Below, one piece after another: positions 8,437 to 17,554 of a stretch of 64,000 bases of DNA. Source of the DNA: Kushneria konosiri. GTDB taxonomy: Bacteria; Pseudomonadota; Gammaproteobacteria; Pseudomonadales; Halomonadaceae. Position numbers and translations under genes: made by a program. The DNA is taken from the NCBI RefSeq assembly GCF_002155145.1, contig NZ_CP021323.1:1550001-1614000 (forward strand), in the 5' to 3' direction. The notes under the pieces are model-generated. The model was not told the DNA's origin. It searched no databases and was given only the letters and a program-made list of their open reading frames with translations. The number at the start of each line of letters is the position of its first letter. The stretch's first letter is position 1.

Positions 8437-10203
8437 ATGACGACCTGGTGCCAGACGCTCGAACGACAGCCCGTCGATACGGCCGAGCGTGAACGATTCA
8501 TTACCCGGCTGGAGACAATAGTTGGGCGGGACTTCGTACTCAGCGATGAGGTCAGCACCCGGCGCTATCGCACCGGCTTTCGCTTCGGGACCGGTCGTGC
8601 GCTGGCGGTGGTGAGGCCGGGCACGCTGGTTGAGCAGTGGCAGGTGTTGAAGGCCTGTATGGAAAGTGATCGCATCGTGATCACCCAGGCAGCCAACACC
8701 GGATTGACCGGGGGCTCCACGCCGGACGGCGACGATTACGACCGCGAGATCGTGATTGTCAGTACGCTGCGCATGAACATCATCCAGCCCATCGATGAGG
8801 GCCGTCAGGTGATCTGTCTACCCGGCGCGACGCTGGATCAGCTCGAAAAGACGCTGGCGCCCATGGGGCGCGAGCCGCACTCGGTGATCGGCTCCTCGTG
8901 CATCGGCGCCTCTGTGTTTGGCGGTGTGTGCAACAACTCCGGCGGCTCGCTGATCAAGCGTGGCCCTGCCTACACCGAAATGGCGCTCTATGCGCGCATG
9001 AATGAGGCCGGTGAGCTGGAGCTGGTCAACCATCTGGGCGTGCGCCTCGGAGATGATCCCGAGACCCTTCTTGAGCGGCTGCAGCGCGGCGACTACCAGG
9101 ACACCGATATCGATAAAAGCGACGCGGCCGCCTCCGACCCGGACTACCACCGCCACGTACGCGATATCGATGCCGATACGCCGGCGCGCTTCAACGCCGA
9201 CCCGCGCCGGCTGCATGAAGCCGCAGGCTCCGCAGGGCGACTGATGGTATTCGCCCTGCGCCTGGACACCTTCGAGCAGGAGAAAAACCCTAAGGTCTTT
9301 TATATCGGTACCAATGATCCTTCGGAGCTGACCGACCTGCGCCGGCAGATATTGTCTGATTTCGAGACGCTGCCGATCGCCGGTGAGTACATGCATCGCG
9401 ACGCCTATGACATTGCCAAACACTATGGCAAGGACACCTTTCTCACCATTCAGACGCTGGGCACTCACCGGCTACCGGCGCTGTGGGATCGCAAGAATCG
9501 CATCGATGATGTCTGCAATCGGCTGCGCTTTCTGCCGGATTACGTGACCGATCGTGTATTGCAAAGGCTCGGCCGGCTGTTCCCGGATCATCTGCCCGGG
9601 CGCATGAACGACTATCGCGACCGCTTTGAGCACCATCTGCTGCTCAAGGTGGGCGAGGAGAACATCGCGCGTACGCGGGCACTGCTCGATCAGCATTTCG
9701 CCACGCGCGAAGGGGAGTATTTCGAATGCAGTGCAGAAGAAGGCAAAAAGGCCTTCCTGCACCGCTTTGCTGCCGCCGGCGCCGCCGGGCGCTATCGCAT
9801 CATCCACAGCGATGAGGTCGAGGATATCGTGGCGCTCGATGTGGCGCTAAAGCGTAACGAGCGCGACTGGCTCGAAGTTCTGCCCGATGACGTGGACGCG
9901 CCGATGATCCACAAGCTCTACTACGGCCACTTCTTCTGTCACGTCATGCATCAGGACTACATCGTCAGAAAGGGCACCGACTGTCTGGCGCTCGAACATC
10001 GCATGTGGGAACTGCTGGATGCGCGCGGCGCCGAATACCCGGCCGAACACAATGTCGGGCATCTCTATCACGCCAAACCGGCCCTGCGCGCGTTCTATCA
10101 GCAGCTTGATCCGTGCAACTGCTTTAATCCCGGTATCGGTCAGACCAGCAAGCAGCGTCACTGGGGCGAGCGTGAGACGACAGAGACGGTTTCCCCGTCC
10201 TGA
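8437..10203 (+). CDS. dld: Quinone-dependent D-lactate dehydrogenase
   Basis: FAD enzyme, peripheral on the inner membrane, that oxidises D-lactate to pyruvate and passes electrons to quinone. The 588 residues are close to E. coli Dld (571). The FAD-binding PCMH domain contains NTGLTGGSTPDGDDYDREI near residue 88 and IGSSCIGASVFGGVCNNSGG near 152. The C-terminal half has the membrane-binding Dld domain, ending with HNVGHLYHAKPAL and DPCNCFNPGIGQTSK. ATG 8437 has GGAG 7 bases upstream and starts near the family N-terminus; an earlier in-frame start adds 40 residues without support. Confidence 0.95.
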   Translation: MTTWCQTLERQPVDTAERERFITRLETIVGRDFVLSDEVSTRRYRTGFRFGTGRALAVVRPGTLVEQWQVLKACMESDRIVITQAANTGLTGGSTPDGDDYDREIVIVSTLRMNIIQPIDEGRQVICLPGATLDQLEKTLAPMGREPHSVIGSSCIGASVFGGVCNNSGGSLIKRGPAYTEMALYARMNEAGELELVNHLGVRLGDDPETLLERLQRGDYQDTDIDKSDAAASDPDYHRHVRDIDADTPARFNADPRRLHEAAGSAGRLMVFALRLDTFEQEKNPKVFYIGTNDPSELTDLRRQILSDFETLPIAGEYMHRDAYDIAKHYGKDTFLTIQTLGTHRLPALWDRKNRIDDVCNRLRFLPDYVTDRVLQRLGRLFPDHLPGRMNDYRDRFEHHLLLKVGEENIARTRALLDQHFATREGEYFECSAEEGKKAFLHRFAAAGAAGRYRIIHSDEVEDIVALDVALKRNERDWLEVLPDDVDAPMIHKLYYGHFFCHVMHQDYIVRKGTDCLALEHRMWELLDARGAEYPAEHNVGHLYHAKPALRAFYQQLDPCNCFNPGIGQTSKQRHWGERETTETVSPS

Positions 10204-10260
10204 AAAGTGTTCCAGTTAAAGTCACGGCAGGGCCTGGCCGATTGTAAAGGGATGTCTAAT

Positions 10261-10283
10261 GCACGCCGCAGGAGGCGGCGTGC
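10261..10283 (+). other. Hairpin between dld and comM
   Basis: Perfect 9-bp stem gcacgccgc / gcggcgtgc with loop aggag, about 60 bases after the dld stop. There is no T tract, so it is at best a weak terminator. Confidence 0.4.
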
Positions 10284-10307
10284 TGATCCTTCTGTCCGGA
10301 GCCCTGC

Positions 10308-11816
10308 ATGCTTGCGATTATCCCCACCCGTGCCAGCGTCGGGCTGGCGGCCCCCGAAGTCGTCGTTGAAGTGCATCTTTCCAACGGGCTGCCGGGATTG
10401 GCCATCGTGGGGTTGCCCGAGGCGGCAGTGAAGGAGAGCCGCGAGCGGGTACGCAGCGCGCTGATCAACGCAGGCTTCGAGTTTCCCGCCAAACGCATCA
10501 CTCTCAACCTGGCGCCGGCTGACCTGCCCAAGGAAGGCGGGCGGTTTGATCTGCCGATTGCACTCGGCATTCTGGTGGCCTCGGGGCAGATTCCGCAGGA
10601 GGCCGTTGGCAGGCTGGAGTGCGTAGGTGAATTGGCGCTTGATGGTCAGCTGCGTGCCGTGACCGGCGTCCTGCCGGCGGCGCTGGCGGTGGCGGAGGCC
10701 GGGCGCCAGCTGCTGTTGCCCACCGCCAACGCTGATGAAGCCGCACTGGCCGGCGATCTGGACGTGCTGCCGGTCTCCAGTCTGCTGGAGGTGGTGGCCC
10801 ATCTCACCGGCGAGCGTCGTATCGCCCCGCATCAGCTGACCGAGCCCCCGATGGCGACGCTTGCGGCGGCGGATCTGTGTGACGTGCGCGGTCAGCATCA
10901 GGCGCGCCGCGCGCTGGAGGTCGCCGCGGCCGGTGGCCATAACCTGCTTTTCGCAGGCCCGCCTGGCACCGGCAAGACCATGCTGGCGAGCCGTCTGGCG
11001 GGCATTCTGCCGCCGCTGACCGAGAGTGAATCTCTGGAAGTCGCGGCGATTCGCTCGGTCTGCGGGCTCGATATTCTCGAGCGCTGGGGCCAGCGCCCGT
11101 TTCGCGCCCCGCATCATGGTGCCAGTCCCGCCGCGCTGGTGGGTGGCGGCTCAAGGCCCCGGCCGGGGGAGATCTCGCTGGCCCACCAGGGCGTGCTCTT
11201 TCTGGATGAACTGCCGGAGTTTGATCGCAAGGTGCTGGAGGCCATGCGTGAGCCGCTGGAATCCGGAAAAGTCCACATCGCTCGCGCCAGCCACCAGCGC
11301 GAATACCCGGCCCGCTTTCAACTGGTGGCGGCGATGAACCCGTGCCCCTGCGGGCATTTGGGCGACCCGCGTCAGCAATGCAGCTGTACCCCCAATCAGA
11401 TTCAGCGCTATCAGGCACGTCTTTCGGGTCCGCTGCTCGATCGTATCGATCTACAGATCGAAGTCCCCGCACTGCCCGCGGAACAGCTGACGGCCAAAAC
11501 GCAGGGCGAGAACTCCGAGACCGTGCGTGCGCGCGTCATGGCCGCGCGAAGGATTCAGTACGCTCGCGGCGGGCTCAACGCACATCTTTCCACCAGCGAG
11601 CTGGAAGCCGCCTGTGCGCTGGGCGATGACGAACGTGCGTGGCTCTCCGGCGTGCTGGCCCGGCTCAATCTCTCGGCGCGGGCGTATCACCGCGTGCTCA
11701 AGGTCGCGCGGACGATTGCAGATTTAAATGGTGAGGAAAAGGTTGATAAGGGCGCCCTGATGGAGGCGATCGGTTATCGCCAGCTGGATCGGATGATGGG
11801 GCGGGGGAATATATAA
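10308..11816 (+). CDS. comM: YifB/ComM family Mg-chelatase-like AAA+ ATPase
   Basis: The 502 residues have the three-part YifB/ComM layout. An N-terminal ChlI-like domain contains GLPGLAIVGLPEAAVKESRE (residues 27-46). A central AAA+ domain has Walker A GPPGTGKT near 217 and Walker B LFLDELPEF near 298. A C-terminal Mg-chelatase domain contains the cysteine cluster NPCPCGHLGDPRQQCSC near 344. ComM is known as a branch-migration helicase acting during natural transformation. ATG 10308 has CGGAG upstream. Neighbours give no further clue to function, and whether this strain is transformable cannot be seen here. Confidence 0.93.
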   Translation: MLAIIPTRASVGLAAPEVVVEVHLSNGLPGLAIVGLPEAAVKESRERVRSALINAGFEFPAKRITLNLAPADLPKEGGRFDLPIALGILVASGQIPQEAVGRLECVGELALDGQLRAVTGVLPAALAVAEAGRQLLLPTANADEAALAGDLDVLPVSSLLEVVAHLTGERRIAPHQLTEPPMATLAAADLCDVRGQHQARRALEVAAAGGHNLLFAGPPGTGKTMLASRLAGILPPLTESESLEVAAIRSVCGLDILERWGQRPFRAPHHGASPAALVGGGSRPRPGEISLAHQGVLFLDELPEFDRKVLEAMREPLESGKVHIARASHQREYPARFQLVAAMNPCPCGHLGDPRQQCSCTPNQIQRYQARLSGPLLDRIDLQIEVPALPAEQLTAKTQGENSETVRARVMAARRIQYARGGLNAHLSTSELEAACALGDDERAWLSGVLARLNLSARAYHRVLKVARTIADLNGEEKVDKGALMEAIGYRQLDRMMGRGNI

Positions 11817-11881
11817 AGTTGACGGTCAGGGGGGATTCATGAACCGTTTTGATGCCATGAACATCAAACCGGAAGGGCAAT

Positions 11882-11913
11882 AAAAAGCCCGGCACGAGGG
11901 AGCGTAACCGGGC
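11882..11913 (-). terminator. Minus-strand terminator in the comM 3' gap
   Basis: Outer stem gcccgg / ccgggc with imperfect inner pairing, followed on the minus strand by five T residues. It would end transcription from the secreted-protein gene at 12081-12425. Confidence 0.6.
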
Positions 11914-12080
11914 GAAAGGGTGGAAGAGGTCAGTTCACAAATAAACAACGCTGACAGAAAGTCTTCCGGCGAGCTGTTACCTTCACTATCGGCAGTAAGT
12001 CCTGACCGCTTTAGGCTTTTCCATCAAGGATTTGCGTTATCCGAAACGCTCACCGATACCGCCTTTCAGGCGCGCCCTGA

Positions 12081-12425
12081 TCAGGCATTGATGGCGCGTT
12101 CCATGCGTGCAAAAACGGGGGCGCACTGGCCGTGCCAGTAGCTGTCGAAATCAAAGCGACCCTGCTCGCTTTTGTACCAGCGGTAGGCATCGTTTTTCAG
12201 GTTCTCGGCCTGGCGGCTTTTCATGTTGGCGCCTCGCTGCTTGAACGCCGATTGCAGGATGTCGAATGCCTGTGGCTCAAACCCTCTTTCTGCGCCGGTC
12301 ACCGCGCAGGTGTAGATGGCGACGGCCTGGCTGCCGGGGGTGTTGAATTCGTCGCTGATGTAGCCCTGCGCCATCACATTCATTGATGTCGTCAACAGCA
12401 GAGCGCTGGCCCATAGGGTTTTCAT
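12081..12425 (-). CDS. Small secreted protein of unknown function
   Basis: About 114 residues with an N-terminal signal peptide (MKTLWASALLLTTSMNVMA, cut probably after AMA-like MA at residue 19). The mature protein has two cysteines (IYTCAV and GQCAPVF), which may form a disulfide in the periplasm. A helical, charged middle contains KSRQAENLKNDAYRWYKSE. An ATG four codons earlier (12437) is equally possible; neither start has a clear ribosome binding site. I do not recognise the family. It stands alone between comM and the alcohol dehydrogenase gene with a terminator downstream at 11882-11913. Confidence 0.65.
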   Translation of the reverse strand: MKTLWASALLLTTSMNVMAQGYISDEFNTPGSQAVAIYTCAVTGAERGFEPQAFDILQSAFKQRGANMKSRQAENLKNDAYRWYKSEQGRFDFDSYWHGQCAPVFARMERAINA

Positions 12426-12621
12426 GGTCAATGTCATAATGTCGGCCCGCGGGTAAAAGCGTGATGATTTCAAGGCCGGTGGTATTGGCCTGTTTACCAT
12501 TATCGGCTCTTTTTACACATAACTTTACATTTATGTGAGAGGCTGATCGAGGGATTCAGCGAAACATCAGGCCTTGGTCGGGTCCGTTTCAGGGCATTCG
12601 TGAGGGGCCGGGCCGTCCATC

Positions 12622-12654
12622 AAAAAAACCGCCTCACGTTTGCTGTGAGGCGGT
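12622..12654 (-). terminator. Terminator after the alcohol dehydrogenase gene
   Basis: Perfect 10-bp stem accgcctcac / gtgaggcggt with a 7-base loop, followed on the minus strand by a T-rich run, 25 bases after the stop codon. Confidence 0.85.
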
Positions 12655-12678
12655 GTCGTTGATGATGATTGCGTCGGG

Positions 12679-13863
12679 TTAGACGGGTTCCGGCGTTTTT
12701 GTCGTCTCGCCAAGCGTGATGCCTGGCAGGGGACCGGTCATCGTCTCCTGTGGTTGATAGTGAATCACCGAGCGGATGGCCTCACCGCGATGGAGCAGGT
12801 CAAAGGCCGTGTTGAGCTGATCGTGTCTCATGTTGTGGGTAATGTAGGGATCGACATCGAAGCGGCCGGAGAGCCATTCATCGACCATGCCCGGCAGCTC
12901 CGAGCGACCGAGCACCCCGCCAAAGGCTGATCCTCGCCAGACGCGTCCGGTCACCAGCTGGAAGGGCCGCGTCGAGATTTCCTCGCCCGCGCCGGCCACC
13001 CCAATGATGATGCTCTCGCCCCAGCCCTTGTGGCAGCACTCGAGTGCGGCGCGCATGAGCGTGACGTTGCCCACGCATTCAAACGAGAACTCGACGCCGC
13101 CGTTGGTCATGTCGATGATCACCTCATGCAGCGGCTCGGGGTGATCGTTCGGGTTGAGGCATTCGGTGGCTCCCAGCGACTCGGCCAGCGCAAACTTGGC
13201 CGGGTTGACGTCGATGCCGATGATGCGCCCGGCGTCCTGCAGCTTCGCGCCCTGAATGACTGCCATGCCGACGGCGCCAAGGCCGAAGACGGCCACCGTA
13301 TCGCCGGGGCGGACCTTCGCGGTATTGCGCACCGCACCAATGCCGGTAGGCACCGCACAGCCCATTACGCAGGCCTTGGCCAGTGGCGCTTCCGGGTTGA
13401 TTTTCGCCACCGCAATCTCCGGCAGTACGGTGTACTCGCTGAAGGTGCTGGTGCCCATGTAGTGACGAATGGTCTTGCCCTTGTAGGAGAAACGACTGGT
13501 GCCATCCGGCATCAGGCCCTGCCCCTGGGTCTTGCGAATCGTCTGGCACAGATTGGTTCTGCCCGACTGGATGTAGGGGCAGTTGGGGTCTTCCGGGGTA
13601 TAGAGCGGAATGATGTGATCGCCCGGTTTGACAGAGGTCACACCGCGGCCCACTTCTTCGACGATCCCGACACCCTCGTGACCGAGCACGCAGGGGAAAA
13701 GCCCTTCGGGGTCGCGACCGGACAGGGTAAACATATCGGTATGGCACAGGCTGGTGGTGACGATGCGAACCAGCACCTCGCCCGCTTTGGGACCTTCCAG
13801 ATCGATCTCCTCGATCTCCAGCGGACGATTGGGTTCCCAGGCAATGGCGGCACGCGTTTTCAT
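12679..13863 (-). CDS. frmA: Class III alcohol dehydrogenase / S-(hydroxymethyl)glutathione dehydrogenase
   Basis: Zinc- and NAD-dependent enzyme that oxidises the glutathione adduct of formaldehyde and can reduce S-nitrosoglutathione. The 394 residues carry the catalytic-zinc ligands in SLCHTDMF (near 36), GHEGVG (near 60) and [11 protein letters not shown] (near 165), the NAD-binding VFGLGAVGM, and the class III stretch [18 protein letters not shown] (near 295). Two features are odd. The structural-zinc loop reads [16 protein letters not shown], so two of the four usual cysteines are replaced by Asp and Ile. There is also a ~22-residue tail beyond the usual end. ATG 13863 has TGGAGG 6 bases upstream. 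Confidence 0.9.
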   Translation of the reverse strand: MKTRAAIAWEPNRPLEIEEIDLEGPKAGEVLVRIVTTSLCHTDMFTLSGRDPEGLFPCVLGHEGVGIVEEVGRGVTSVKPGDHIIPLYTPEDPNCPYIQSGRTNLCQTIRKTQGQGLMPDGTSRFSYKGKTIRHYMGTSTFSEYTVLPEIAVAKINPEAPLAKACVMGCAVPTGIGAVRNTAKVRPGDTVAVFGLGAVGMAVIQGAKLQDAGRIIGIDVNPAKFALAESLGATECLNPNDHPEPLHEVIIDMTNGGVEFSFECVGNVTLMRAALECCHKGWGESIIIGVAGAGEEISTRPFQLVTGRVWRGSAFGGVLGRSELPGMVDEWLSGRFDVDPYITHNMRHDQLNTAFDLLHRGEAIRSVIHYQPQETMTGPLPGITLGETTKTPEPV

Positions 13864-14120
13864 GGAACCTCCAGTAACGGATGGCAGGATATTGAGGGCT
13901 TTTCCCGCAATGGGATGACGACACGACCATGGATCAGTCGATAAATAAAACGTTATAACATAACAATTACGCGAGCAATCCGTTTTTTTGATGTCGGGTG
14001 ACAAGGCCATGATGCGGCCAGGGTTTACGCCCAATGGCGAGTCGCACCTTGATCAAGCTGCGCTAATATGAAGCCCGGCGCGATCGGCCGATATAAAAGC
14101 CACAGGGATGGGGAATCATC

Positions 14121-15764
14121 ATGCAGGGACGGATATCAGGAAGGTCGACAGGCCGACTTATGGCGGGGTTGGTGCTGGCGTGGGCGCTGGCCGGCTGTGC
14201 CGGAGCTGGCGGTGTGGGTGGTGAGCCAAAGACCGCCGCACAGTCACCAGATCGGGCCTGGGGGCCGGTGATGGTCGCCATCGCCAAGGCCGATCTGTAC
14301 GACGATGAAAAGACGGTGGTGGATCTGATCCCTCGTCGTGCCCCGGGCCTGATCGTTGAGGATTATCAAAAGCGCACTGCTGGAGGAGCACTCTCCCGAG
14401 CCGAACTGAACGCCTTTGTGCAGGATAATTTCGACGAGCCGCCCGAAAACGAGGCGCGCCTGTCAGAAAGTGCCGATACGCCGATTGATGAACACATCAA
14501 GAATCTCTGGCCCTATCTGACTCGCGACCCGGCCGCGACCGATGAAGGCCAGTGGAGCAGCCTGGTGGTACTGCCGCATCGCTACGTGGTGCCGGGCGGA
14601 CGCTTCAACGAGATGTTCTACTGGGATAGTTTTTTCACCATGCTGGGACTGGCCCACAGCGACCGGTATGACCTGGTGCGTGACATGGTGGATAACTTCG
14701 CCTGGCTGATCGATCAGTACGGCTTTATTCCCAACGGCACCCGTACCTATTTCCTGACGCGCAGCCAGCCGCCGTTTTTCGCCTCGATGGTCGGGCTTCT
14801 GGCCGAGCATGACGGTGATGACGTCTATCAACGCTATCTGCCCGAGCTCGAGAAGGAATATGAGTACTGGATGCGCGGCGCCGAGACGCTGGCGCCGGGA
14901 CAGGCCAGCGAGCACGTGGTAAGGCTGGCAGACGGTACGCTGCTCAACCGCTATCACGGCAGTGAAAATACGCCGCGTCCGGAGTCGTATGCCGGTGAAA
15001 TTGCGCTGGCGAACAAGGCCTCGAACCGCCCGGCCGCGGAAGTCTATGGCGCCCTGCGCGCCGCGGCCGAAAGCGGCTGGGACTTCAGTTCGCGCTGGAT
15101 GGCGGACGGCAGTCAGCAGACCACCATCGCCACGCGCGACATCCTGCCGGTGGATCTCAACGCACTGCTGTTTCATCTGGAGAAAACCCTCGCTCACGCC
15201 TGGCAGCTCGAGGGTGATCACGCCCGCGCCGATCAGTTTGAACAGCGTGCCGAAACGCGTCGCGAGGCGATCAACCGAATCTTCTGGGACGCTGATCGCG
15301 GCCTGTATACCGATTATGACTGGCGTGAACATCGCCTGAGCGAGGTGGTTTCCGCGGCCATGGTGTATCCGCTTGCCTTCGGTGTGGCCGATCAGGGCCG
15401 CGCCGATGCTGTTGCCGCGGCCGTCGAGCGGGAGCTCTTGAGGCCCGGTGGCATGGTCACCACCAATCGTCATACCGGCGAGCAGTGGGATGCACCCAAC
15501 GGCTGGGCACCGCTGCAGTGGCTGGCGGTGGAAGGGCTTGCCCGCTACGGCCAGACACGGCTGGCCGCGACCATCGCAGGGCGCTGGATCGATACCAATC
15601 AGCGCGTCTTTGATCAGACCGGCAAGCTGGTGGAAAAGTACAACGTTGAAAACCCCGGCGTCGGCGGGGGCGGCGAGTATGAGGTGGTCGACGGCTTTGG
15701 CTGGACCAACGGGGTGTTGCTGGATCTGATGGCGCGTTACCCGCAGGCCACCCGGACACCCTGA
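14121..15764 (+). CDS. treA: Periplasmic or outer-membrane lipoprotein trehalase (GH37)
   Basis: Hydrolyses trehalose to two glucoses. The N-terminus is a lipoprotein signal with lipobox LAGC (Cys26), so the enzyme is probably membrane-anchored on the periplasmic side rather than soluble. Both trehalase signatures are present: PGGRFNEMFYWDSF near residue 158 and QWDAPNGWAP near 455. The catalytic-region GGGGEYEVVDGFGWTNG lies near 515. At 547 residues it is close to E. coli TreA. The ATG at 14121 directly precedes the signal sequence. In a halophile it would recover trehalose, an osmolyte, as carbon; this use is inference. No terminator is visible downstream. Confidence 0.9.
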   Translation: MQGRISGRSTGRLMAGLVLAWALAGCAGAGGVGGEPKTAAQSPDRAWGPVMVAIAKADLYDDEKTVVDLIPRRAPGLIVEDYQKRTAGGALSRAELNAFVQDNFDEPPENEARLSESADTPIDEHIKNLWPYLTRDPAATDEGQWSSLVVLPHRYVVPGGRFNEMFYWDSFFTMLGLAHSDRYDLVRDMVDNFAWLIDQYGFIPNGTRTYFLTRSQPPFFASMVGLLAEHDGDDVYQRYLPELEKEYEYWMRGAETLAPGQASEHVVRLADGTLLNRYHGSENTPRPESYAGEIALANKASNRPAAEVYGALRAAAESGWDFSSRWMADGSQQTTIATRDILPVDLNALLFHLEKTLAHAWQLEGDHARADQFEQRAETRREAINRIFWDADRGLYTDYDWREHRLSEVVSAAMVYPLAFGVADQGRADAVAAAVERELLRPGGMVTTNRHTGEQWDAPNGWAPLQWLAVEGLARYGQTRLAATIAGRWIDTNQRVFDQTGKLVEKYNVENPGVGGGGEYEVVDGFGWTNGVLLDLMARYPQATRTP

Positions 15765-15895
15765 GACGTCACCGGATTATCCACACCCTCTTGCGAACCG
15801 GCGCCTGTGGACAGGCAGGCGTCGATTCGCCACAGCATCGCCGCGCCGGGTACGCTATCCTGAGCGGTCCGTTGACAGGACGCGGAGGCGTTTCG

Positions 15896-16483
15896 ATGCA
15901 GCTGATTCATCTTCAGGGGGCGCAGATCCGGCCGTGGCTCGACGCACTGGCAGCGCTGCGCATCCAAGTCTTTCGTGAGTTTCCCTATCTCTATGATGGT
16001 TCGCTCGACTATGAGCGCGACTATCTTGAAGTGTATGCCCAAAGCGATGACAGCCTTTGTGTTCTGGTACTCGAGGGGGATCGAGCCGTGGGCATGAGTA
16101 CGGCGTTGCCGCTAAAGGATGAGGATGACGCGTTCGTGCGACCCTTCATCGAGCAGGGCTTTGATGTCGACAGCGTCTGCTATTTTGGCGAGTCGATTCT
16201 TCTGCCCGAGTATCGCGGTCAGGGCCTGGGCGTGCGCTTTTTCGAGGCGCGCGAGGCGCATGCTCGAACGCTTGCCGGCGTGAGTTACACCGCCTTTTGT
16301 GCGGTAGAGCGTCCTTTGGATCATCCGCTGCGTCCGAGCGGTTATCAGGGACTGGATCGCTTCTGGCAGCACCGCGGCTATACACTCCGTCCTGAAATTT
16401 TCGCCCGCTATGAGTGGCAGGACATCGACGCCGAGGCGCCGGATCACAAGACGCTGCGTTTCTGGCTCAAGACACTCGACTGA
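15896..16483 (+). CDS. GNAT-family N-acetyltransferase
   Basis: The 195 residues match the GNAT fold. The acetyl-CoA-binding motif A is ESILLPEYRGQGLGVRFF (near residue 100), preceded by the beta-strand region LCVLVLEGDRAVGMSTAL. ATG 15896 follows GCGGAGG; a longer frame to 15791 has no ribosome binding site. The nitrilase-family gene begins 60 bases downstream on the same strand. Other bacteria encode fused GNAT-nitrilase proteins (such as B. subtilis YhcX), so the two products may act together. The substrate is unknown. Confidence 0.82.
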   Translation: MQLIHLQGAQIRPWLDALAALRIQVFREFPYLYDGSLDYERDYLEVYAQSDDSLCVLVLEGDRAVGMSTALPLKDEDDAFVRPFIEQGFDVDSVCYFGESILLPEYRGQGLGVRFFEAREAHARTLAGVSYTAFCAVERPLDHPLRPSGYQGLDRFWQHRGYTLRPEIFARYEWQDIDAEAPDHKTLRFWLKTLD

Positions 16484-16543
16484 CACGACGCGCAACGCTT
16501 TCAAGCGTTGACGCCGGACTTTCTTTTTATTCAAGGAGTGCCC

Positions 16544-17443
16544 ATGCATCTGGCTTTGTGTCAGTACGCCATCGAGCTGTTTGAACATCCGCACGACTAT
16601 CAGGCACATCTGGAGTCGTTGATCGAACAGGCCGCGGTTCGAGGCGCCGAACTGCTGGTCATGCCCGAGTATTCAAGCCTGGTCATGACCGGACAGATGC
16701 CACCCGAGATCCGCGGCGACCTGCACGCGTCCATTGCGGCCCTGCAGCCCATGCTGCCGGCCTGGCTTGAGCAGTGTGAAGCGCTGGCGAGGCGTTTTGG
16801 CATCCATCTGGTGCCGGGCAGTGCGCCGGTGCTGGATGATGATGGCATCTATCGCAATCGCGCCTGGATGTTTGGTCCCAGCGGGCTGATCGGCACTCAG
16901 GACAAGCTGATCATGACGCGCTTTGAGCGTGAGCACTGGGGCATCGAGGGCGGTAGTGGCCTGCAGGTATTTGATACCGCGCTGGGCCGGCTGGGCATTT
17001 TGATCTGCTACGACAACGAGTTCCCCATGGCGGCGCGACTGCTGGCCGAGCAGGGGGTGGATCTGATCGTCTCACCCAGCTGTACCGATACCGAATCCGG
17101 CTATTACCGGGTGCGTACCGGTGCACGGGCAAGAGCGCTGGAAAATCAGATCGCTGTTGCCGTGTCGCCCACGGTGGGCGAGGCGGCCTGGTCTCAGGCA
17201 CTGGATTACAACTATGGACGTGCCGGGCTTTATGTACCGGCGGATATCGGTATGCCGGCCAGCGGTGTGGTCGCACAAAGCGAGCACATCACCATTGATC
17301 GCAGCTCGTGGCTGCATGTGGAGCTTGAACTCTCTGCCATCGCCGCACTGCGAGAGGAAGGTCAGGTGCTGCTGCGTCGCGACTGGCCGGAGCAGTTTGA
17401 TGCCTCACGGATGCACATCATTGAAGAGGGAAGCAGCAAATAA
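16544..17443 (+). CDS. Carbon-nitrogen hydrolase (nitrilase superfamily)
   Basis: The 299 residues contain the complete Glu-Lys-Cys triad of the superfamily: Glu42 in MPEYSS, Lys121 in QDKLIMTRFE, and Cys155 in LICYDNEFP. These enzymes hydrolyse amides or nitriles of small molecules. The start ATG 16544 has AAGGAG 6 bases upstream, which decides it over an in-frame start 12 codons earlier. A short hairpin (caacgct ttca agcgttg, 16493-16510) lies between it and the GNAT gene. The pairing with a GNAT gene recalls the two-domain GNAT-nitrilase proteins. The specific substrate cannot be predicted. Confidence 0.87.
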   Translation: MHLALCQYAIELFEHPHDYQAHLESLIEQAAVRGAELLVMPEYSSLVMTGQMPPEIRGDLHASIAALQPMLPAWLEQCEALARRFGIHLVPGSAPVLDDDGIYRNRAWMFGPSGLIGTQDKLIMTRFEREHWGIEGGSGLQVFDTALGRLGILICYDNEFPMAARLLAEQGVDLIVSPSCTDTESGYYRVRTGARARALENQIAVAVSPTVGEAAWSQALDYNYGRAGLYVPADIGMPASGVVAQSEHITIDRSSWLHVELELSAIAALREEGQVLLRRDWPEQFDASRMHIIEEGSSK

Positions 17444-17554
17444 TGCTGAAAGGCTCATCCGAGCAATACTGAAGGGCTGTTTCTGGCACCCGGGCGCGAC
17501 ACCCACTAGCCTTTAAAGCTTTGACGTTATCGTCATGGGCCCCGGGAGCTGCGC

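Noticed and set aside
11920..12141. A 73-codon plus-strand frame over the 3' end of the small secreted protein gene
   Set aside because: It overlaps a better supported gene on the other strand and has no recognisable motif.
15776..15784. A further DnaA box, TTATCCACA
   Set aside because: It is a single site after the trehalase gene with no second copy nearby, so it adds no evidence for an origin there.
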